Source of the DNA: an uncultured SAR116 cluster alpha proteobacterium
GTDB taxonomy: Bacteria > Pseudomonadota > Alphaproteobacteria > Puniceispirillales > Marisalimonadaceae
Length of the DNA stretch: 59,419 nucleotides
NCBI GenBank assembly: GCA_902517815.1
Contig: CABYED010000009.1
Span: 1 to 59,419, forward strand
Reading direction: 5' to 3'
Below the pieces are notes generated by a model. It did no database searches. It was not told the DNA's origin and worked only from the letters and a program-made list of their open reading frames with translations. Within the stretch, counting starts at the first letter, position 1, and every line of letters starts with the position of its first letter. Positions 16,824 through 27,152 of this stretch are shown piece after piece. The position numbers and the translations under genes are program-made.

Positions 16824-18059
16824 ATGGGTAGTTTTTATCAAAATGGCATAGTTGCAAATTTACATGATTTTTCATATGGAACGTCTTCGGAAGCGAATTA
16901 TAAAAAGTTAGAAAATGATTTAATGAAATTTTCTAAAAACAATCCAATGGAATTAATTCTACCGTGTTTATTTTCTGAAATAAACGGAAAGGCATTGCCT
17001 AAAATTGTTAATGAAATTAATAAAACCAAATTTTTAAACCATATAGTAATAGGTTTAGATAGAGCAAACAAAAATCAATATAGAGAAGCTTCTAACTTTT
17101 TTAAGAATTTAGAAATACCTCATTCTATTCTTTGGAATGATGGATCAAGATTAATGGAACTTGACAAAGAATTAAAAGATAAAGGTTTGTCACCCAAAGA
17201 ATTTGGAAAAGGTAGAAATGTGTGGTTCTGCATAGGTATGACCCTAGCTAGGGGCAAGGCGGAATCTATTGCTTTACATGACTGCGACATCTTAACATAC
17301 GAAAAATCTTTATTAGCAAAATTATTTTACCCTGTGGCTAATCCTGTATTTAATTTTCAGTTTTGTAAGGGATATTATCCTAGAGTTGCAGATGGGAAAA
17401 TGAATGGAAGAGTTTCTCGTTTACTTGTTTTTCCTTTATTACTTGCAATGGAAAAAACAATTGGTCGAAGTGAATATTTAGATTTTATGAAATCATTCCG
17501 ATATCCTCTAGCTGGAGAATTTTCTTTTCGAAGAAACTTGTTGCCAAGACTAAGAATACCTTCTGATTGGGGGTTGGAGATTGGAGTTTTATCTGAAATG
17601 CAACGAAACCACGCTAGTAACAGAATCTGCCAAGTTGATTTAGCTCAGAAATATGACCATAAACATCAAGATTTGTCAGAGAATGACGATAATTCTGGAT
17701 TATCAAGAATGTCTATTGATATAACCAAGGCATTAATAAGAAAACTTGCAACTCAGGGAAATATTTTTACTTTAGAGACATTCAGAAGTATTAAAGCAAC
17801 ATACTACAGGGCTGCACTTGATATGATAGATATATATAGAAGTGATGCACAAATGAATGATTTGAATTTTGATTCTCATATTGAAGAAAAAACTGTAGAA
17901 TTATTTGCATTAAATATAATGAAAGCTGGGGAATCTTTTTTTGAAAATCCAATGGAGACGCCTTTTATTCCAACGTGGAATAGAGTCTTGAGCGCAATTC
18001 CAGATTTTTTAGATAGATTGAAATTATGTGTTGAATTAGATGATGCAGAAGTCAAATAA
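16824..18059 (+). CDS. gpgS: glucosyl-3-phosphoglycerate synthase
   Basis: A 411-residue GT-A type glycosyltransferase. It should transfer glucose from an NDP-glucose to D-3-phosphoglycerate. The metal-binding motif is HDCDI near residue 153, preceded by GKGRNVWFCIGMTLARGKAESIAL. LAGEFSFRR and the GLEIGVLSEM segment near residue 250 are typical of the GpgS/MpgS-like synthases. It lies between its phosphatase and the GH13 phosphorylase, overlapping the latter by 20 bases, in one operon. The product phosphate ester is the substrate of the upstream gene's enzyme. Confidence 0.85.
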   Translation: MGSFYQNGIVANLHDFSYGTSSEANYKKLENDLMKFSKNNPMELILPCLFSEINGKALPKIVNEINKTKFLNHIVIGLDRANKNQYREASNFFKNLEIPHSILWNDGSRLMELDKELKDKGLSPKEFGKGRNVWFCIGMTLARGKAESIALHDCDILTYEKSLLAKLFYPVANPVFNFQFCKGYYPRVADGKMNGRVSRLLVFPLLLAMEKTIGRSEYLDFMKSFRYPLAGEFSFRRNLLPRLRIPSDWGLEIGVLSEMQRNHASNRICQVDLAQKYDHKHQDLSENDDNSGLSRMSIDITKALIRKLATQGNIFTLETFRSIKATYYRAALDMIDIYRSDAQMNDLNFDSHIEEKTVELFALNIMKAGESFFENPMETPFIPTWNRVLSAIPDFLDRLKLCVELDDAEVK

Positions 18060-19812
18060 TAATTTTAAAGAAAATATTAATTTAGATATTTTAAAAAGAT
18101 TAAACTACATTTACGATACTATAATTTCTAAAGAGAAAACTTTAGAGTACTCAAAAAAAATTAATAGACTTATTAATGATTACAAAAAATTGGAAGTTAA
18201 AACTGAAACAAAAGATGCTTGGTCTGAAAGCACAATATTATTAATCACATATGCAGACGGTATCAGTAAAGGTATATCAGGCAAAACACTAAAGAACTTT
18301 GGAACATTTTATAAAAAATATCTTAAAAAATTTATTAATAGTATTCATTTTCTTCCGTTTTTTCCGTCAAGTGGAGATGGCGGTTTCTCTGTCAAAAATC
18401 ATTTTGAAGTAGATGAAACTTATGGTACGTGGGAAGATATCAAAGAGTTGTCAAAAAATGCTAACATAATGACTGATTTAGTTTTAAATCACGCATCTTC
18501 TGAAGGTCAATGGTATAAAAATTTTTTAAAAGAGAAAAGACCGGGAAAAAATTATTTTTACATTGTAGATAAAGATTATGACTGTAGTAAGGTTGTAAGA
18601 CCACGTGACCATAATCTTCTATCAGAGATAAAATTTTTAAATGAAAAAAAGTTTTTATGGTGTACTTTTAGTCATGATCAAATTGATTTGAATTTTAAAA
18701 ATCCTGAAGTTTTATTAGAATTTATTAATCTAATACTCACATTTGCATCGTATGGAATCAAAATTTTTCGATTAGACGCAGTTGCATTTATTTGGAAACA
18801 GTCTGGAACGACTTGTCTAAATCTAACGCAAACTCACGAAATTATTAAATTATTAAGAGATATTGTAGATCAATTAGAGAAGGATATAATAATTGTTACT
18901 GAAACTAATTTACCAAAACAAGAAAATTTAAGTTATTTTGGCAAGAATGATGAGGCTCACTGGGTATATAACTTTCCATTACCGCCTTTAATTATAAATA
19001 CTTTACTATTTGAGGATTCAAGCGCCCTTACAAAATGGAGCATGAAAATGCCGCCCGCTCAGATAGGAAACGCCTATCTTAACTTTATTTCATCACATGA
19101 TGGAATTGGGATGAGACCTGCTGAAGGTGTATTAACTGATAAAGAAATAAAAAAAATGCTTCAAAGACTAAAGAAAAATGGTAGCCAGTTTTCAATGAGA
19201 AAATTATCTAATGGTGAAGAAAAAGTGTATGAGGCCAATATTTCATTATTTGACGCTCTAAAATTTACCGATAGTGATAAAAAAGGAAAATTTGACTTAA
19301 AAAGATTTATTGCTGCTCATTGTATAATTTTAGCAATTGAGGGAGTTCCAGCTTTTTATTTTAATTCATTGTTTGCAACAAAAAATGATGAAAAAGCTTT
19401 TGCTAGTTCAGGAATTAAAAGAAACCTGAATAGATATAAATGGGACTATTCATTTTTAATTAGTTTATTAAATAAAAAAAATAGTATTGAGTATAAGAGT
19501 TATGATGCATTTAAAAATTTAATTTCTATAAGAAAAGTACAGCCAGCTTTTCATCCAAACGCAACTCAATTTACTCTTAATTTAGATAAAAATATTTTTT
19601 CTGTTTGGAGACAGAGTAGAGACAGAAAGCAGAGCATCTTTGCTTTAACAAATGTGTCTTCAAAAACTGTAAAATTAAATAGTAACCAGATTAATTTAAT
19701 TGATGATGAACAATGGTTTGATTTGTTAAGTCCAAATGAAAAAATAACAGACGGGCAATTTATAAAACTTAATCCTTATCAAACTGTATGGATTACAAAT
19801 TTTAAAGTATAA
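18040..19812 (+). CDS. GH13 sucrose phosphorylase-type enzyme, probable glucosylglycerate phosphorylase
   Basis: A 590-residue glycoside hydrolase family 13 enzyme of the sucrose phosphorylase (GH13_18) type. The nucleophile Asp lies in FRLDAVAF (about residue 246), the acid/base Glu in IIVTETNL (about 288) and the transition-state Asp in ISSHDGIGMRP (about 353). No signal peptide. Because it overlaps the synthase gene, it probably cleaves glucosylglycerate with phosphate to glucose 1-phosphate and D-glycerate, as described for E. coli YcjM, rather than sucrose. The operon thus holds both synthesis and breakdown of the same compatible solute. Substrate assignment is inference. Confidence 0.82.
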   Translation: MMQKSNNNFKENINLDILKRLNYIYDTIISKEKTLEYSKKINRLINDYKKLEVKTETKDAWSESTILLITYADGISKGISGKTLKNFGTFYKKYLKKFINSIHFLPFFPSSGDGGFSVKNHFEVDETYGTWEDIKELSKNANIMTDLVLNHASSEGQWYKNFLKEKRPGKNYFYIVDKDYDCSKVVRPRDHNLLSEIKFLNEKKFLWCTFSHDQIDLNFKNPEVLLEFINLILTFASYGIKIFRLDAVAFIWKQSGTTCLNLTQTHEIIKLLRDIVDQLEKDIIIVTETNLPKQENLSYFGKNDEAHWVYNFPLPPLIINTLLFEDSSALTKWSMKMPPAQIGNAYLNFISSHDGIGMRPAEGVLTDKEIKKMLQRLKKNGSQFSMRKLSNGEEKVYEANISLFDALKFTDSDKKGKFDLKRFIAAHCIILAIEGVPAFYFNSLFATKNDEKAFASSGIKRNLNRYKWDYSFLISLLNKKNSIEYKSYDAFKNLISIRKVQPAFHPNATQFTLNLDKNIFSVWRQSRDRKQSIFALTNVSSKTVKLNSNQINLIDDEQWFDLLSPNEKITDGQFIKLNPYQTVWITNFKV

Positions 19813-19821
19813 AATTAAGTT

Positions 19822-20442
19822 TTAATTTAAGGACAATCCACCTTGTTCATTGAGAAAAGATGTTATTGAGTCTACTCCAGTATTATTTCTCATCTGACCA
19901 AAAACATAAGGTAGTTTATTTCTAGCTATTTCAACATCATTTTTCATTTTATCAAGATCAACGCCAACATGTGGTGCAAGATCTGTTTTGTTTACTAGCA
20001 AAAAATCTGATTTTGTAATAGCAGGCCCTCCTTTTCTAGGAATATCACCGCCCATTCCTACATCAATTACATAAATAGATAAGTCTACCAATTCAGGACT
20101 AAAAGTAGCAGCTAAATTATCACCTCCTGATTCAATTAATATTAATTCTAAGTCAGGAAACTTTTCTTTTAATTCATCGACTGCTAACAAATTAATTGAA
20201 GCATCTTCTCTAATAGCGGTATGCGGACATCCACCTGTTTCAACTCCTTTAATTCTCTCTAAAGGAAGTGCCTGTGCTTTCATAAGATATTCTGCATCCT
20301 CAATTGTATAAATATCATTAGAAATAACTGCCATTGAGACTTTTTTAGAAAGTTTTTTGCATAAAGCCTCTGTTAAACTAGTTTTCCCAGCACCTACAGG
20401 GCCTCCAATTCCTACTTTAAGTGGTCCAAAGTTATTAATCAT
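19822..20442 (-). CDS. ureG: urease accessory GTPase UreG
   Basis: A 206-residue GTPase that powers nickel delivery to urease. The P-loop [10 protein letters not shown] is at residues about 13-22. [16 protein letters not shown] has the CPH nickel-binding motif; [19 protein letters not shown] and the [10 protein letters not shown] guanine-recognition motif follow. Length is the family norm. Its start overlaps the stop of ureF by four bases. It is the last gene of the urease operon. Confidence 0.97.
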   Translation of the reverse strand: MINNFGPLKVGIGGPVGAGKTSLTEALCKKLSKKVSMAVISNDIYTIEDAEYLMKAQALPLERIKGVETGGCPHTAIREDASINLLAVDELKEKFPDLELILIESGGDNLAATFSPELVDLSIYVIDVGMGGDIPRKGGPAITKSDFLLVNKTDLAPHVGVDLDKMKNDVEIARNKLPYVFGQMRNNTGVDSITSFLNEQGGLSLN

Positions 20443-21095
20443 GTTTGATATATCCTATTATTTAATGTTTCATGATACATGCTACTTAAGTCAGACAAAA
20501 AAGCAGAAGTTCCTAAATTATGGATTTGTGCAATTTTATTAATGTTTGCTTGTTCTTCAATAACTGGCAATAAGTTAATTAGAATTTTCTGTCCGTCGCT
20601 CTGGCCTAAGGGAATATGTTTAATTCCAACGTTAATAAGATTTGATACAAAGCTCTGTATAAAAGCAATTAATAATTTTTCTAGGGGTATTTTAAAATAT
20701 GAACCAGCTTTTCCAATAGCTGTTGGATAGGCTAAATTTGTATCAATTTTATAACCCCAATTTTCTTTAATGTTTTTACAAAAAGCTTTTCCTAAATTAG
20801 AAGATTCAATCCATCTTTCTTTAGAAGAGCAAAGAGCAAATGCAAGTTCATTTACTTCTTCACCATTATAAGCGTTGGCAACTAAAATACTGTCAGTTTT
20901 CCCAGTACCATTTACAATTAAATGTTTTGTCCATTCTTCCAAACTAATTTTATCATATACAAATTCATATTCAATTGCTGCTTCCAAACCATGAGAAAAG
21001 TTAAAGCTACCAACAGGAAAACTTGGTGAAAACCAAGAAAGTAGTAACTGATGATAATCAAAAATTTGTTGTTTTTGTCTAATGTTTGTGTCCAT
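20439..21095 (-). CDS. ureF: urease accessory protein UreF
   Basis: A 218-residue helical chaperone that joins UreD and UreG to apo-urease. The [19 protein letters not shown] motif at about residues 15-33 is the UreF signature, and the middle shows [11 protein letters not shown]. The C-terminus is needed for UreG binding in known homologues. It overlaps the end of ureE by 17 bases and the start of ureG by four, so the three are translationally coupled. Confidence 0.95.
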   Translation of the reverse strand: MDTNIRQKQQIFDYHQLLLSWFSPSFPVGSFNFSHGLEAAIEYEFVYDKISLEEWTKHLIVNGTGKTDSILVANAYNGEEVNELAFALCSSKERWIESSNLGKAFCKNIKENWGYKIDTNLAYPTAIGKAGSYFKIPLEKLLIAFIQSFVSNLINVGIKHIPLGQSDGQKILINLLPVIEEQANINKIAQIHNLGTSAFLSDLSSMYHETLNNRIYQT

Positions 21096-21519
21096 GAGTT
21101 CTACCTAAACCATATGCACCACCTTCTGGGTTAAATTCTTCTTTTACTTTTTTTACAGATCCACCGAGCTTTATGATTAAGTTTTCAATTACTTTATCAA
21201 CTTGTATTAAAAGTCTTTCATCTTCGATTTGGCAAGGGATATGTCTATTACCAATATGCCAAGTTATTTTCATAAGATTATTACTTTTAATTTCTAATAA
21301 TTCTTCTTCAGCGGATTGAATTAGAATGATTGATCCATTATCAAGTAAAAATCCATCATTTTTTTTTAAAGAAACAGTCTCTGATAAATTTACTAAAAAC
21401 CCAAAATTATTATCAGAAACTAGCTTTTTTCTTCTTATAAATCTTTGATCATAAGTTAAGGTTATAGTGTCATCTATTTTTTTATTTTCTGGGTTAACTA
21501 AAATTTTCTCTGAGATCAT
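21079..21519 (-). CDS. ureE: urease nickel metallochaperone UreE
   Basis: A 146-residue protein that brings nickel to the urease assembly complex. The WHIGNRHIPCQIE segment near residue 90 holds the conserved nickel-binding His of UreE. The C-terminus GRTHGHKH is a short His-rich tail, much shorter than in Klebsiella. The N-terminal domain has the DQRFIRRKKLVSDNN pattern. It sits between ureC (eight bases upstream) and ureF (overlapping). Confidence 0.93.
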   Translation of the reverse strand: MISEKILVNPENKKIDDTITLTYDQRFIRRKKLVSDNNFGFLVNLSETVSLKKNDGFLLDNGSIILIQSAEEELLEIKSNNLMKITWHIGNRHIPCQIEDERLLIQVDKVIENLIIKLGGSVKKVKEEFNPEGGAYGLGRTHGHKH

Positions 21520-21527
21520 TATTTTCT

Positions 21528-23237
21528 CTAAAATAAAAAATATCTTTGCGCCATGGGTAATTCAGTAGCCGGCTCACAGGTGAGAATTTCCCCATCAGCT
21601 GTAACTTTATATGTTTCAGGATCAACAGAAATGTCTGGGCAATAGTTATTATAAACCATATCCTTTTTTGATATGTCTCTTGTTTTCTCAACAGCAACAG
21701 TGTTTTTAGCAAGTTTTAATGAGTCTAAACTTCCAGATTTAATAGAATCTTTACTGACAAAAGTAATTGAAGATGTCTCTAGAGACCTTCCATAAGAAGA
21801 AAACATTGGTCTTGTATATACAGGCTGCGGAGTTGGAATTGATGCGTTTGGATCACCCATTTGAGCACAAGCAATACTCCCACCAAGCAACACAATCTCT
21901 GGCTTTACCCCAAAAAAAGCTGGATCCCATATCACAATATCTGCTCTTTTACCTTCAGTTATTGAGCCTATATGTTTAGATAAACCGTGAGTTATTGCTG
22001 GATTAATAGTATATTTTGCTACATATCTTTTAACTCTCACATTATCATTATCACCTTTTTCTTCCTGTAGACGACCTCTTTGGACTTTCATTTTGTGAGC
22101 TGTTTGCCAAGTTCTGATAATAACTTCTCCAACTCTTCCCATTGCTTGACTGTCAGAAGCTATAATTGAAAAGGCACCTAAATCATGAAGGATATCCTCT
22201 GCAGCTATAGTCTCTTTTCTAATTCTGCTTTCGGCAAAAGCAACGTCTTCTGGAATTGATTTATCTAAATGATGGCACACCATAAGCATATCCAAATGTT
22301 CTTCTAGAGTATTTATAGTATAGGGTCTTGTTGGATTGGTTGATGATGGTATTACATTTTCATTCCCGCATACTTTTATAATATCAGGAGCATGGCCTCC
22401 ACCAGCACCTTCAGTATGAAAGGCATGAATTGTTCTACTATTAATGGCTTTAATTGTATTTTCAACAAATCCACTTTCATTTAATGTATCTGTATGTATC
22501 ATTACTTGAACATCCATTTTATCAGCTACATTTAGACAATTATCTATAGCACCTGGAGTGGTTCCCCAATCTTCGTGTAATTTTAGTGCGCAAGCGCCTG
22601 CATTTACCTGTTCAATTAAACCTTCTGGTTTAGAAGAATTACCTTTACCCGCAAATGCAAGATTCATAGAAAAAGCATCCGCTGATTGTATCATTTTACC
22701 TATATGCCAAGACCCAGGTGTGCATGTTGTTGCCAATGTTCCATGAGCAGGTCCAGTGCCACCCCCTAGCATTGTTGTTAAACCTGAATGCAGAGCATCT
22801 TCAATTTGTTGAGGACATATATAGTGAATGTGAGAATCAAATCCGCCTGCTGTAATTATTTTACCTTCACCTGCGATTATTTCTGTGCCAGGTCCAATAA
22901 TGATATCAATTTTTGGTTGAGTGTCAGGATTTCCAGATTTTCCAATTTTTTGAATAATACCATCTTTAATTCCAATATCGGCTTTAAATATCCCATTTAC
23001 ATCAACTATCAGTGCGTTTGTAATAACTGTGTCAACGGCTCCATCTTTTCTTGTGACTTGTGATTGGCCCATACCGTCTCTAATTACTTTTCCACCCCCA
23101 AATTTTACTTCCTCGCCATAGACAGTTAAATCATTTTCAACTTCTATAAACAAGTCTGTGTCAGCCAATCTAACTTTGTCACCAGTCGTAGGGCCAAACA
23201 TTTCTGCATATGATGATCTTGTTATTTTTGAACTCAT
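21528..23237 (-). CDS. ureC: urease alpha subunit
   Basis: The 569-residue catalytic subunit, which hydrolyses urea to ammonia and carbamate. All active-site residues are present and in register with the family: His 136 and His 138 ([11 protein letters not shown]), the carbamylated Lys 219 (ALKLHEDW), His 248, His 274, the flap Cys 321-His 322, and Asp 362 ([12 protein letters not shown]). The enzyme should therefore be functional with two nickel ions. Its start overlaps the ureB stop by one base. Separate gamma, beta and alpha subunits are the normal bacterial arrangement. Confidence 0.98.
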   Translation of the reverse strand: MSSKITRSSYAEMFGPTTGDKVRLADTDLFIEVENDLTVYGEEVKFGGGKVIRDGMGQSQVTRKDGAVDTVITNALIVDVNGIFKADIGIKDGIIQKIGKSGNPDTQPKIDIIIGPGTEIIAGEGKIITAGGFDSHIHYICPQQIEDALHSGLTTMLGGGTGPAHGTLATTCTPGSWHIGKMIQSADAFSMNLAFAGKGNSSKPEGLIEQVNAGACALKLHEDWGTTPGAIDNCLNVADKMDVQVMIHTDTLNESGFVENTIKAINSRTIHAFHTEGAGGGHAPDIIKVCGNENVIPSSTNPTRPYTINTLEEHLDMLMVCHHLDKSIPEDVAFAESRIRKETIAAEDILHDLGAFSIIASDSQAMGRVGEVIIRTWQTAHKMKVQRGRLQEEKGDNDNVRVKRYVAKYTINPAITHGLSKHIGSITEGKRADIVIWDPAFFGVKPEIVLLGGSIACAQMGDPNASIPTPQPVYTRPMFSSYGRSLETSSITFVSKDSIKSGSLDSLKLAKNTVAVEKTRDISKKDMVYNNYCPDISVDPETYKVTADGEILTCEPATELPMAQRYFLF

Positions 23238-23542
23238 TACAAGGCTCCCATAATTTTCTGATTAAACCCAAAAATATTTTTATCACCTTTGATATTGATT
23301 AAATTTACCTCTCTTGTTTGACCTGGTTCAAAGCGAACTGCAGTTCCAGCTGCAATATCTAGCCTCATTCCTTTTGTTTTATCCCTATCAAAAGATAAAA
23401 ATTCGTTTGTTTCGTAAAAATGATAGTGGCTACCAACTTGGATTGGTCTATCCCCTGTATTTGAAACTTTTATCTTTAAAGCATCAGAATCTTTATTTAA
23501 AACTATTTCATCAGATTTTGTAATAATTTCTCCAGGTATCAT
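23237..23542 (-). CDS. ureB: urease beta subunit
   Basis: The 101-residue UreB starts [13 protein letters not shown] and has the [21 protein letters not shown] core, typical in sequence and length. It forms the structural beta chain of the urease trimer. It lies 11 bases after ureA and overlaps the ureC start by a single base. Confidence 0.97.
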   Translation of the reverse strand: MIPGEIITKSDEIVLNKDSDALKIKVSNTGDRPIQVGSHYHFYETNEFLSFDRDKTKGMRLDIAAGTAVRFEPGQTREVNLINIKGDKNIFGFNQKIMGAL

Positions 23543-23553
23543 TTAAATCTCCA

Positions 23554-23856
23554 TTATCTTATAGGATGATGAACTGTAACTAATTTTGTGCCATCGGGAA
23601 ATGTGGCTTCAACTTGAACTTCATGTATCATTTCAGGAATCCCACTCATACATTCATCTTTTTTTACAACATGAGCTCCAGCTTCCATTAAGTCTGCAAC
23701 GGTGCGTCCTTCTCTAGCTCCTTCAACAACAAAATCTGAAATTAAAGCTATCGCCTCTGGGTAGTTAAGTTTAATTCCTCTACTTTTTCTATTTCTTGCA
23801 ACTATTGCAGCTAAGCTAATTAAGAGTTTATCTTTTTCTCTAGGTGATAATTTCAT
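23554..23856 (-). CDS. ureA: urease gamma subunit
   Basis: The 100-residue UreA starts [17 protein letters not shown] and carries [28 protein letters not shown] and the [14 protein letters not shown] end, as in known gamma subunits. A GGGAGAG binding site precedes the start. It lies nine bases after the ureD stop. Confidence 0.97.
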   Translation of the reverse strand: MKLSPREKDKLLISLAAIVARNRKSRGIKLNYPEAIALISDFVVEGAREGRTVADLMEAGAHVVKKDECMSGIPEMIHEVQVEATFPDGTKLVTVHHPIR

Positions 23857-23865
23857 GTTCTCTCC

Positions 23866-24675
23866 CTAACTGTTCCATACTTTTGGAATGTTATTATCAG
23901 CAAGTAATAATATTAAATTTTTTTGCATTGATTTCAAATCATATGCTTCTTTGGCAACCATTCTGACTAAAATTTTATCATTCCATATAGAATGAGACAA
24001 CAAGATTGTTTCTGAGTTTTTTAGAATTTCAGGTAAAGTGTTCTCATAAGAAAATAGTTTTTTTCCGTAGATAAAAATATTAGATATTGCGACTCCATCC
24101 TTAGCTGAAGCAATGTTTGAGAGAGTTTCTTTAATATTACCATTTAAAAGTAATGCTTCAGCGTGAATCAAATTTTTATTAACTTTTATTCTCCAATTAT
24201 CATTGAAATAACCCTTATCAAGATATTCACCCATAGCTGTTCTTCCAAATATTGTAGTTTCAGCTAATATAAAATTAGAATTAGGACTTAAATTTACTTC
24301 AATGTATCTATCAAAATTACAGTTGTTAAATAAAATTAATTCTTGTGGTATCCAAAAAAGATTACTTGTGTCATCTACTGATAAAGAAATTTTAACTTTA
24401 GCCTTTTCATTAAATCCCTTATAAGCTCTCTCTGCAGTTTGAGTAGTTAAAAAAATTTTGGATTTATTAACAATTTCAAAATCATAAGCAAAATTATCAC
24501 CACTTGTAATTCCACCAGCGGTGTTAACTAAAACTAATTCTTTAAATTTTTGTGAAGATTTAGGATAAAAAACTTTTGCAGAACCTGATTGGTAAAAGCG
24601 GTTTATTTCATTATTATTTATTTTAACATTTATATTACCGAGAGCTCTTTGAAAGGTTGTTTTTTTATTTAACAT
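23866..24675 (-). CDS. ureD: urease accessory protein UreD
   Basis: A 269-residue scaffold protein of urease nickel insertion, weakly conserved but recognisable by the SGSAKVFYPKS segment, LVNTAGGITSGDNF near residue 50, TTQTAERAYKG and ILAETTIFGRTAMGE. It is the first gene of the operon ureDABCEFG. No urea ABC transporter, nickel transporter or regulator lies next to the operon. The promoter is probably in the 54 bases before it, or it is read through from the MBL-fold gene. Confidence 0.93.
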   Translation of the reverse strand: MLNKKTTFQRALGNINVKINNNEINRFYQSGSAKVFYPKSSQKFKELVLVNTAGGITSGDNFAYDFEIVNKSKIFLTTQTAERAYKGFNEKAKVKISLSVDDTSNLFWIPQELILFNNCNFDRYIEVNLSPNSNFILAETTIFGRTAMGEYLDKGYFNDNWRIKVNKNLIHAEALLLNGNIKETLSNIASAKDGVAISNIFIYGKKLFSYENTLPEILKNSETILLSHSIWNDKILVRMVAKEAYDLKSMQKNLILLLADNNIPKVWNS

Positions 24676-24729
24676 TTATATGTTGATACCCTTCGTTAGT
24701 TTTTTATTATATTTTAAATTTCTTTATAA

Positions 24730-25743
24730 TCATATTTTAGAATAATGAACTGTTCCGCGCTCATCAACTTTACTTTTGGCTTGATTGGTTACGTCTAGGT
24801 GGATTAGGTGAGCTCTTGCTTCTCCAATTGCAAAGTGCATTTGCTCATCACCTATTTTTCTGTCAAAAATAATTTCAATAGAATCCATAATAGTTATATC
24901 TTTTTCATTAAGGGCATCTAATATTAAACTTAATCTATGATTATGATGTTTAATTAAGTCTTTGGCTCGTTGATCACCATTTGTAAATGGCCAATCATGA
25001 CAAGGGAATACTTTTGTATTTGGTTCCATGGTTGATATTTCATTAAGATATTTAAAATAACCACCTAATCTATCATCTAACGGGTCAAAAAAATTATCAG
25101 AAATGTTTGGTGAAATCCTAGGTAATAAAAAATCTCCTGAAAGATATAACTTTCTTTTATGATCCATTAAAGAAATATGTTCAGGTGAGTGACCAGAGTC
25201 TGTTCTAACTATCCATATTCCGTCATTAGACTCAATTTCATGTCCAGCTTTAATGATTTCAAACTCAGGTAGTTCATACACTCTATTTTTATATAGCCTT
25301 GTTGCTGGGCCCTTAGCAAGAATATCTTCTTCACTCATTCCAGCTCTTACAAAAACATTACGAAAAATTTTTGCATATTCATCATCTGGCATTGATCTAA
25401 AAGTATTGGCAGTAAATATTTCCTTTTCTGTTGTGTAACATTTAATATCTAATTTTTTTTGAAGCCAGCCCGCCATTCCAATATGATCAGGGTGATAATG
25501 TGTAATTAATAAACCTGCAAATTTTTTAGATTTTAATGGACCATTTATAAGCGCTTCCCAATGTTCTTCAGAATGTTCAGATTTTAGGCCAGCATCTAAA
25601 ATTAACAATCCCTTTGGAGTATCCATTAAAAATAAATTTACATGGTTTAATCTAAAAGGAAGCTCAAAATGTACCCAATATAAATCAGAAGCGATTTGAG
25701 TTAATTCACCAAATTTAGGTTTATCAATTTCTAGTTTCGTCAT
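24730..25743 (-). CDS. metallo-beta-lactamase fold hydrolase
   Basis: A 337-residue cytoplasmic MBL-fold protein. The zinc-binding motif is THYHPDHIGMAG (about residues 82-93), with further ligands in SGHSPEHISL and in GDFLLP, and a C-terminal CHDWPF His. Its length and a helical C-terminal part (about 240-337) resemble the LACTB2/RNase Z-like thioesterase or hydrolase group rather than antibiotic-degrading enzymes. It lies 54 bases upstream of ureD on the same strand; a link to urease is not otherwise suggested. Substrate unknown. Confidence 0.8.
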   Translation of the reverse strand: MTKLEIDKPKFGELTQIASDLYWVHFELPFRLNHVNLFLMDTPKGLLILDAGLKSEHSEEHWEALINGPLKSKKFAGLLITHYHPDHIGMAGWLQKKLDIKCYTTEKEIFTANTFRSMPDDEYAKIFRNVFVRAGMSEEDILAKGPATRLYKNRVYELPEFEIIKAGHEIESNDGIWIVRTDSGHSPEHISLMDHKRKLYLSGDFLLPRISPNISDNFFDPLDDRLGGYFKYLNEISTMEPNTKVFPCHDWPFTNGDQRAKDLIKHHNHRLSLILDALNEKDITIMDSIEIIFDRKIGDEQMHFAIGEARAHLIHLDVTNQAKSKVDERGTVHYSKI

Positions 25744-25913
25744 TTATTGCTCGTCAAGAATTATCGTGGTAATTTTTATTTAAGATGTTAAGAATATACA
25801 TTAAATCTAAATTAGATCTAGCAAATCTAAAATAAAATTTTAAAAATAAAAATATAAACTTTTCAGCCTATATTTTTATACTATCAAAAAGATTAAACAT
25901 TAAGAGATACATT

Positions 25914-27131
25914 ATGAAAAATTCATTAGACGGAATAAAAGTATTAGATCTTACAAGAGTTCTAGCAGGGCCTTATTGCACCCAAATGCTTGGTGATCTT
26001 GGAGCAGAGATAATAAAAGTAGAAAGGCCAGGAGGAGGGGATGATACCAGAGGATTTGCTCCGCCATTTGTAAAAGACGAAAATGGAGAAGAGACGGATT
26101 TAAGTGCTTATTATTGTGGAGCAAACAGGAATAAAAAATCAATAACTGTCAATCTTAGTAAAAAAGAAGGTCAGGATTTAATAAAGAAACTACTTAAAGA
26201 TTGTGACATATTAGTAGAAAATTTTAAAACAGGTACATTAGAGAAGTATGGTCTTGGTTATAACGATTTAAAGATGGAGTTTCCTAGATTAATATATTGT
26301 TCTATCACTGGTTTTGGACAGACTGGTCCTTATGCATTTAGACCAGGCTATGATGGTTTAATTCAAGCAATGGGCGGTGTCATGGCTCTTACTGGAGAAC
26401 CAAATGGGGAGCCTATGAAAGTTGGAGTTCCTATTGGAGACTTGATGGCAGGAATGTTTGCATCAGTAGGAATTCTTGCAGCTGTTAGACATCAAATTCA
26501 AACTGGAGAGGGTCAATTTATTGACATTGGTATGTTAGATACACATGTTGCATGGCTTGCTAATCAAGGAATGAATTATTTGTCTACAGACAAAAACCCT
26601 GAAAGACTAGGCAATCAGCATCCTAATATTGTTCCTTATCAAGTCATGCCTACATCTGATGGATATATTGTACTTTCAGTTGGAAATGACCCAACTTTTG
26701 AGAGATTTTGTAAATTAGCTGGCGAAGAAAAGTTAATTAATAATCCAAAATTCAAAACCAACGCGGACAGAGTATCAAACAGAGAATTTGTTACTAATGT
26801 TTTAAACGAAATTACCAAGAAACACACTTCCGAGTGGTGGCTTAAAGAGCTAGAGAAAGAAAAAATTGGATGTGGTCCAATTAATACATTAAGTCAAGTT
26901 TTCTCAGACCCGCATGTAAAGGCTAGAGAAATGATAGTGAATATGGATCATAAAAAAACAGGCAAATCTCCTCTAAAATTAATAGCAAACCCAATTAAAA
27001 TGCATGAAACTCCACCAAGTTATAGAATGCCGCCTCCTCTACTTGGAGAACATACAGATGAAATTTTATCTGAAGAAATTGGTCTCAGTGAGACTGAGAT
27101 AAAAAATCTAAAAGATAATGAGATAATTTAA
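25914..27131 (+). CDS. CaiB/BaiF family (type III) CoA-transferase
   Basis: A 405-residue family III CoA-transferase. The N-terminal LDGIKVLDLTRVLAGPYCTQMLGDLGAEIIKVE is the family hallmark, and the catalytic Asp is probably in VPIGDLMAGMFA (about residue 176). The C-terminus PPPLLGEHTDEIL is typical. It should move CoA from a donor such as succinyl-CoA to an organic acid. The next genes encode an MFS transporter and a nucleoside-recognition-type membrane protein, so uptake and activation of one organic acid is likely. The substrate cannot be named. Confidence 0.88.
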   Translation: MKNSLDGIKVLDLTRVLAGPYCTQMLGDLGAEIIKVERPGGGDDTRGFAPPFVKDENGEETDLSAYYCGANRNKKSITVNLSKKEGQDLIKKLLKDCDILVENFKTGTLEKYGLGYNDLKMEFPRLIYCSITGFGQTGPYAFRPGYDGLIQAMGGVMALTGEPNGEPMKVGVPIGDLMAGMFASVGILAAVRHQIQTGEGQFIDIGMLDTHVAWLANQGMNYLSTDKNPERLGNQHPNIVPYQVMPTSDGYIVLSVGNDPTFERFCKLAGEEKLINNPKFKTNADRVSNREFVTNVLNEITKKHTSEWWLKELEKEKIGCGPINTLSQVFSDPHVKAREMIVNMDHKKTGKSPLKLIANPIKMHETPPSYRMPPPLLGEHTDEILSEEIGLSETEIKNLKDNEII

Positions 27132-27152
27132 TATATTATTCTGAAAGAATTT

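Noticed and set aside
22788-23063. Plus-strand frame of about 90 codons inside ureC
   Set aside because: It lies antisense to a fully conserved coding region and has no ribosome binding site; it is a shadow of ureC codon usage.
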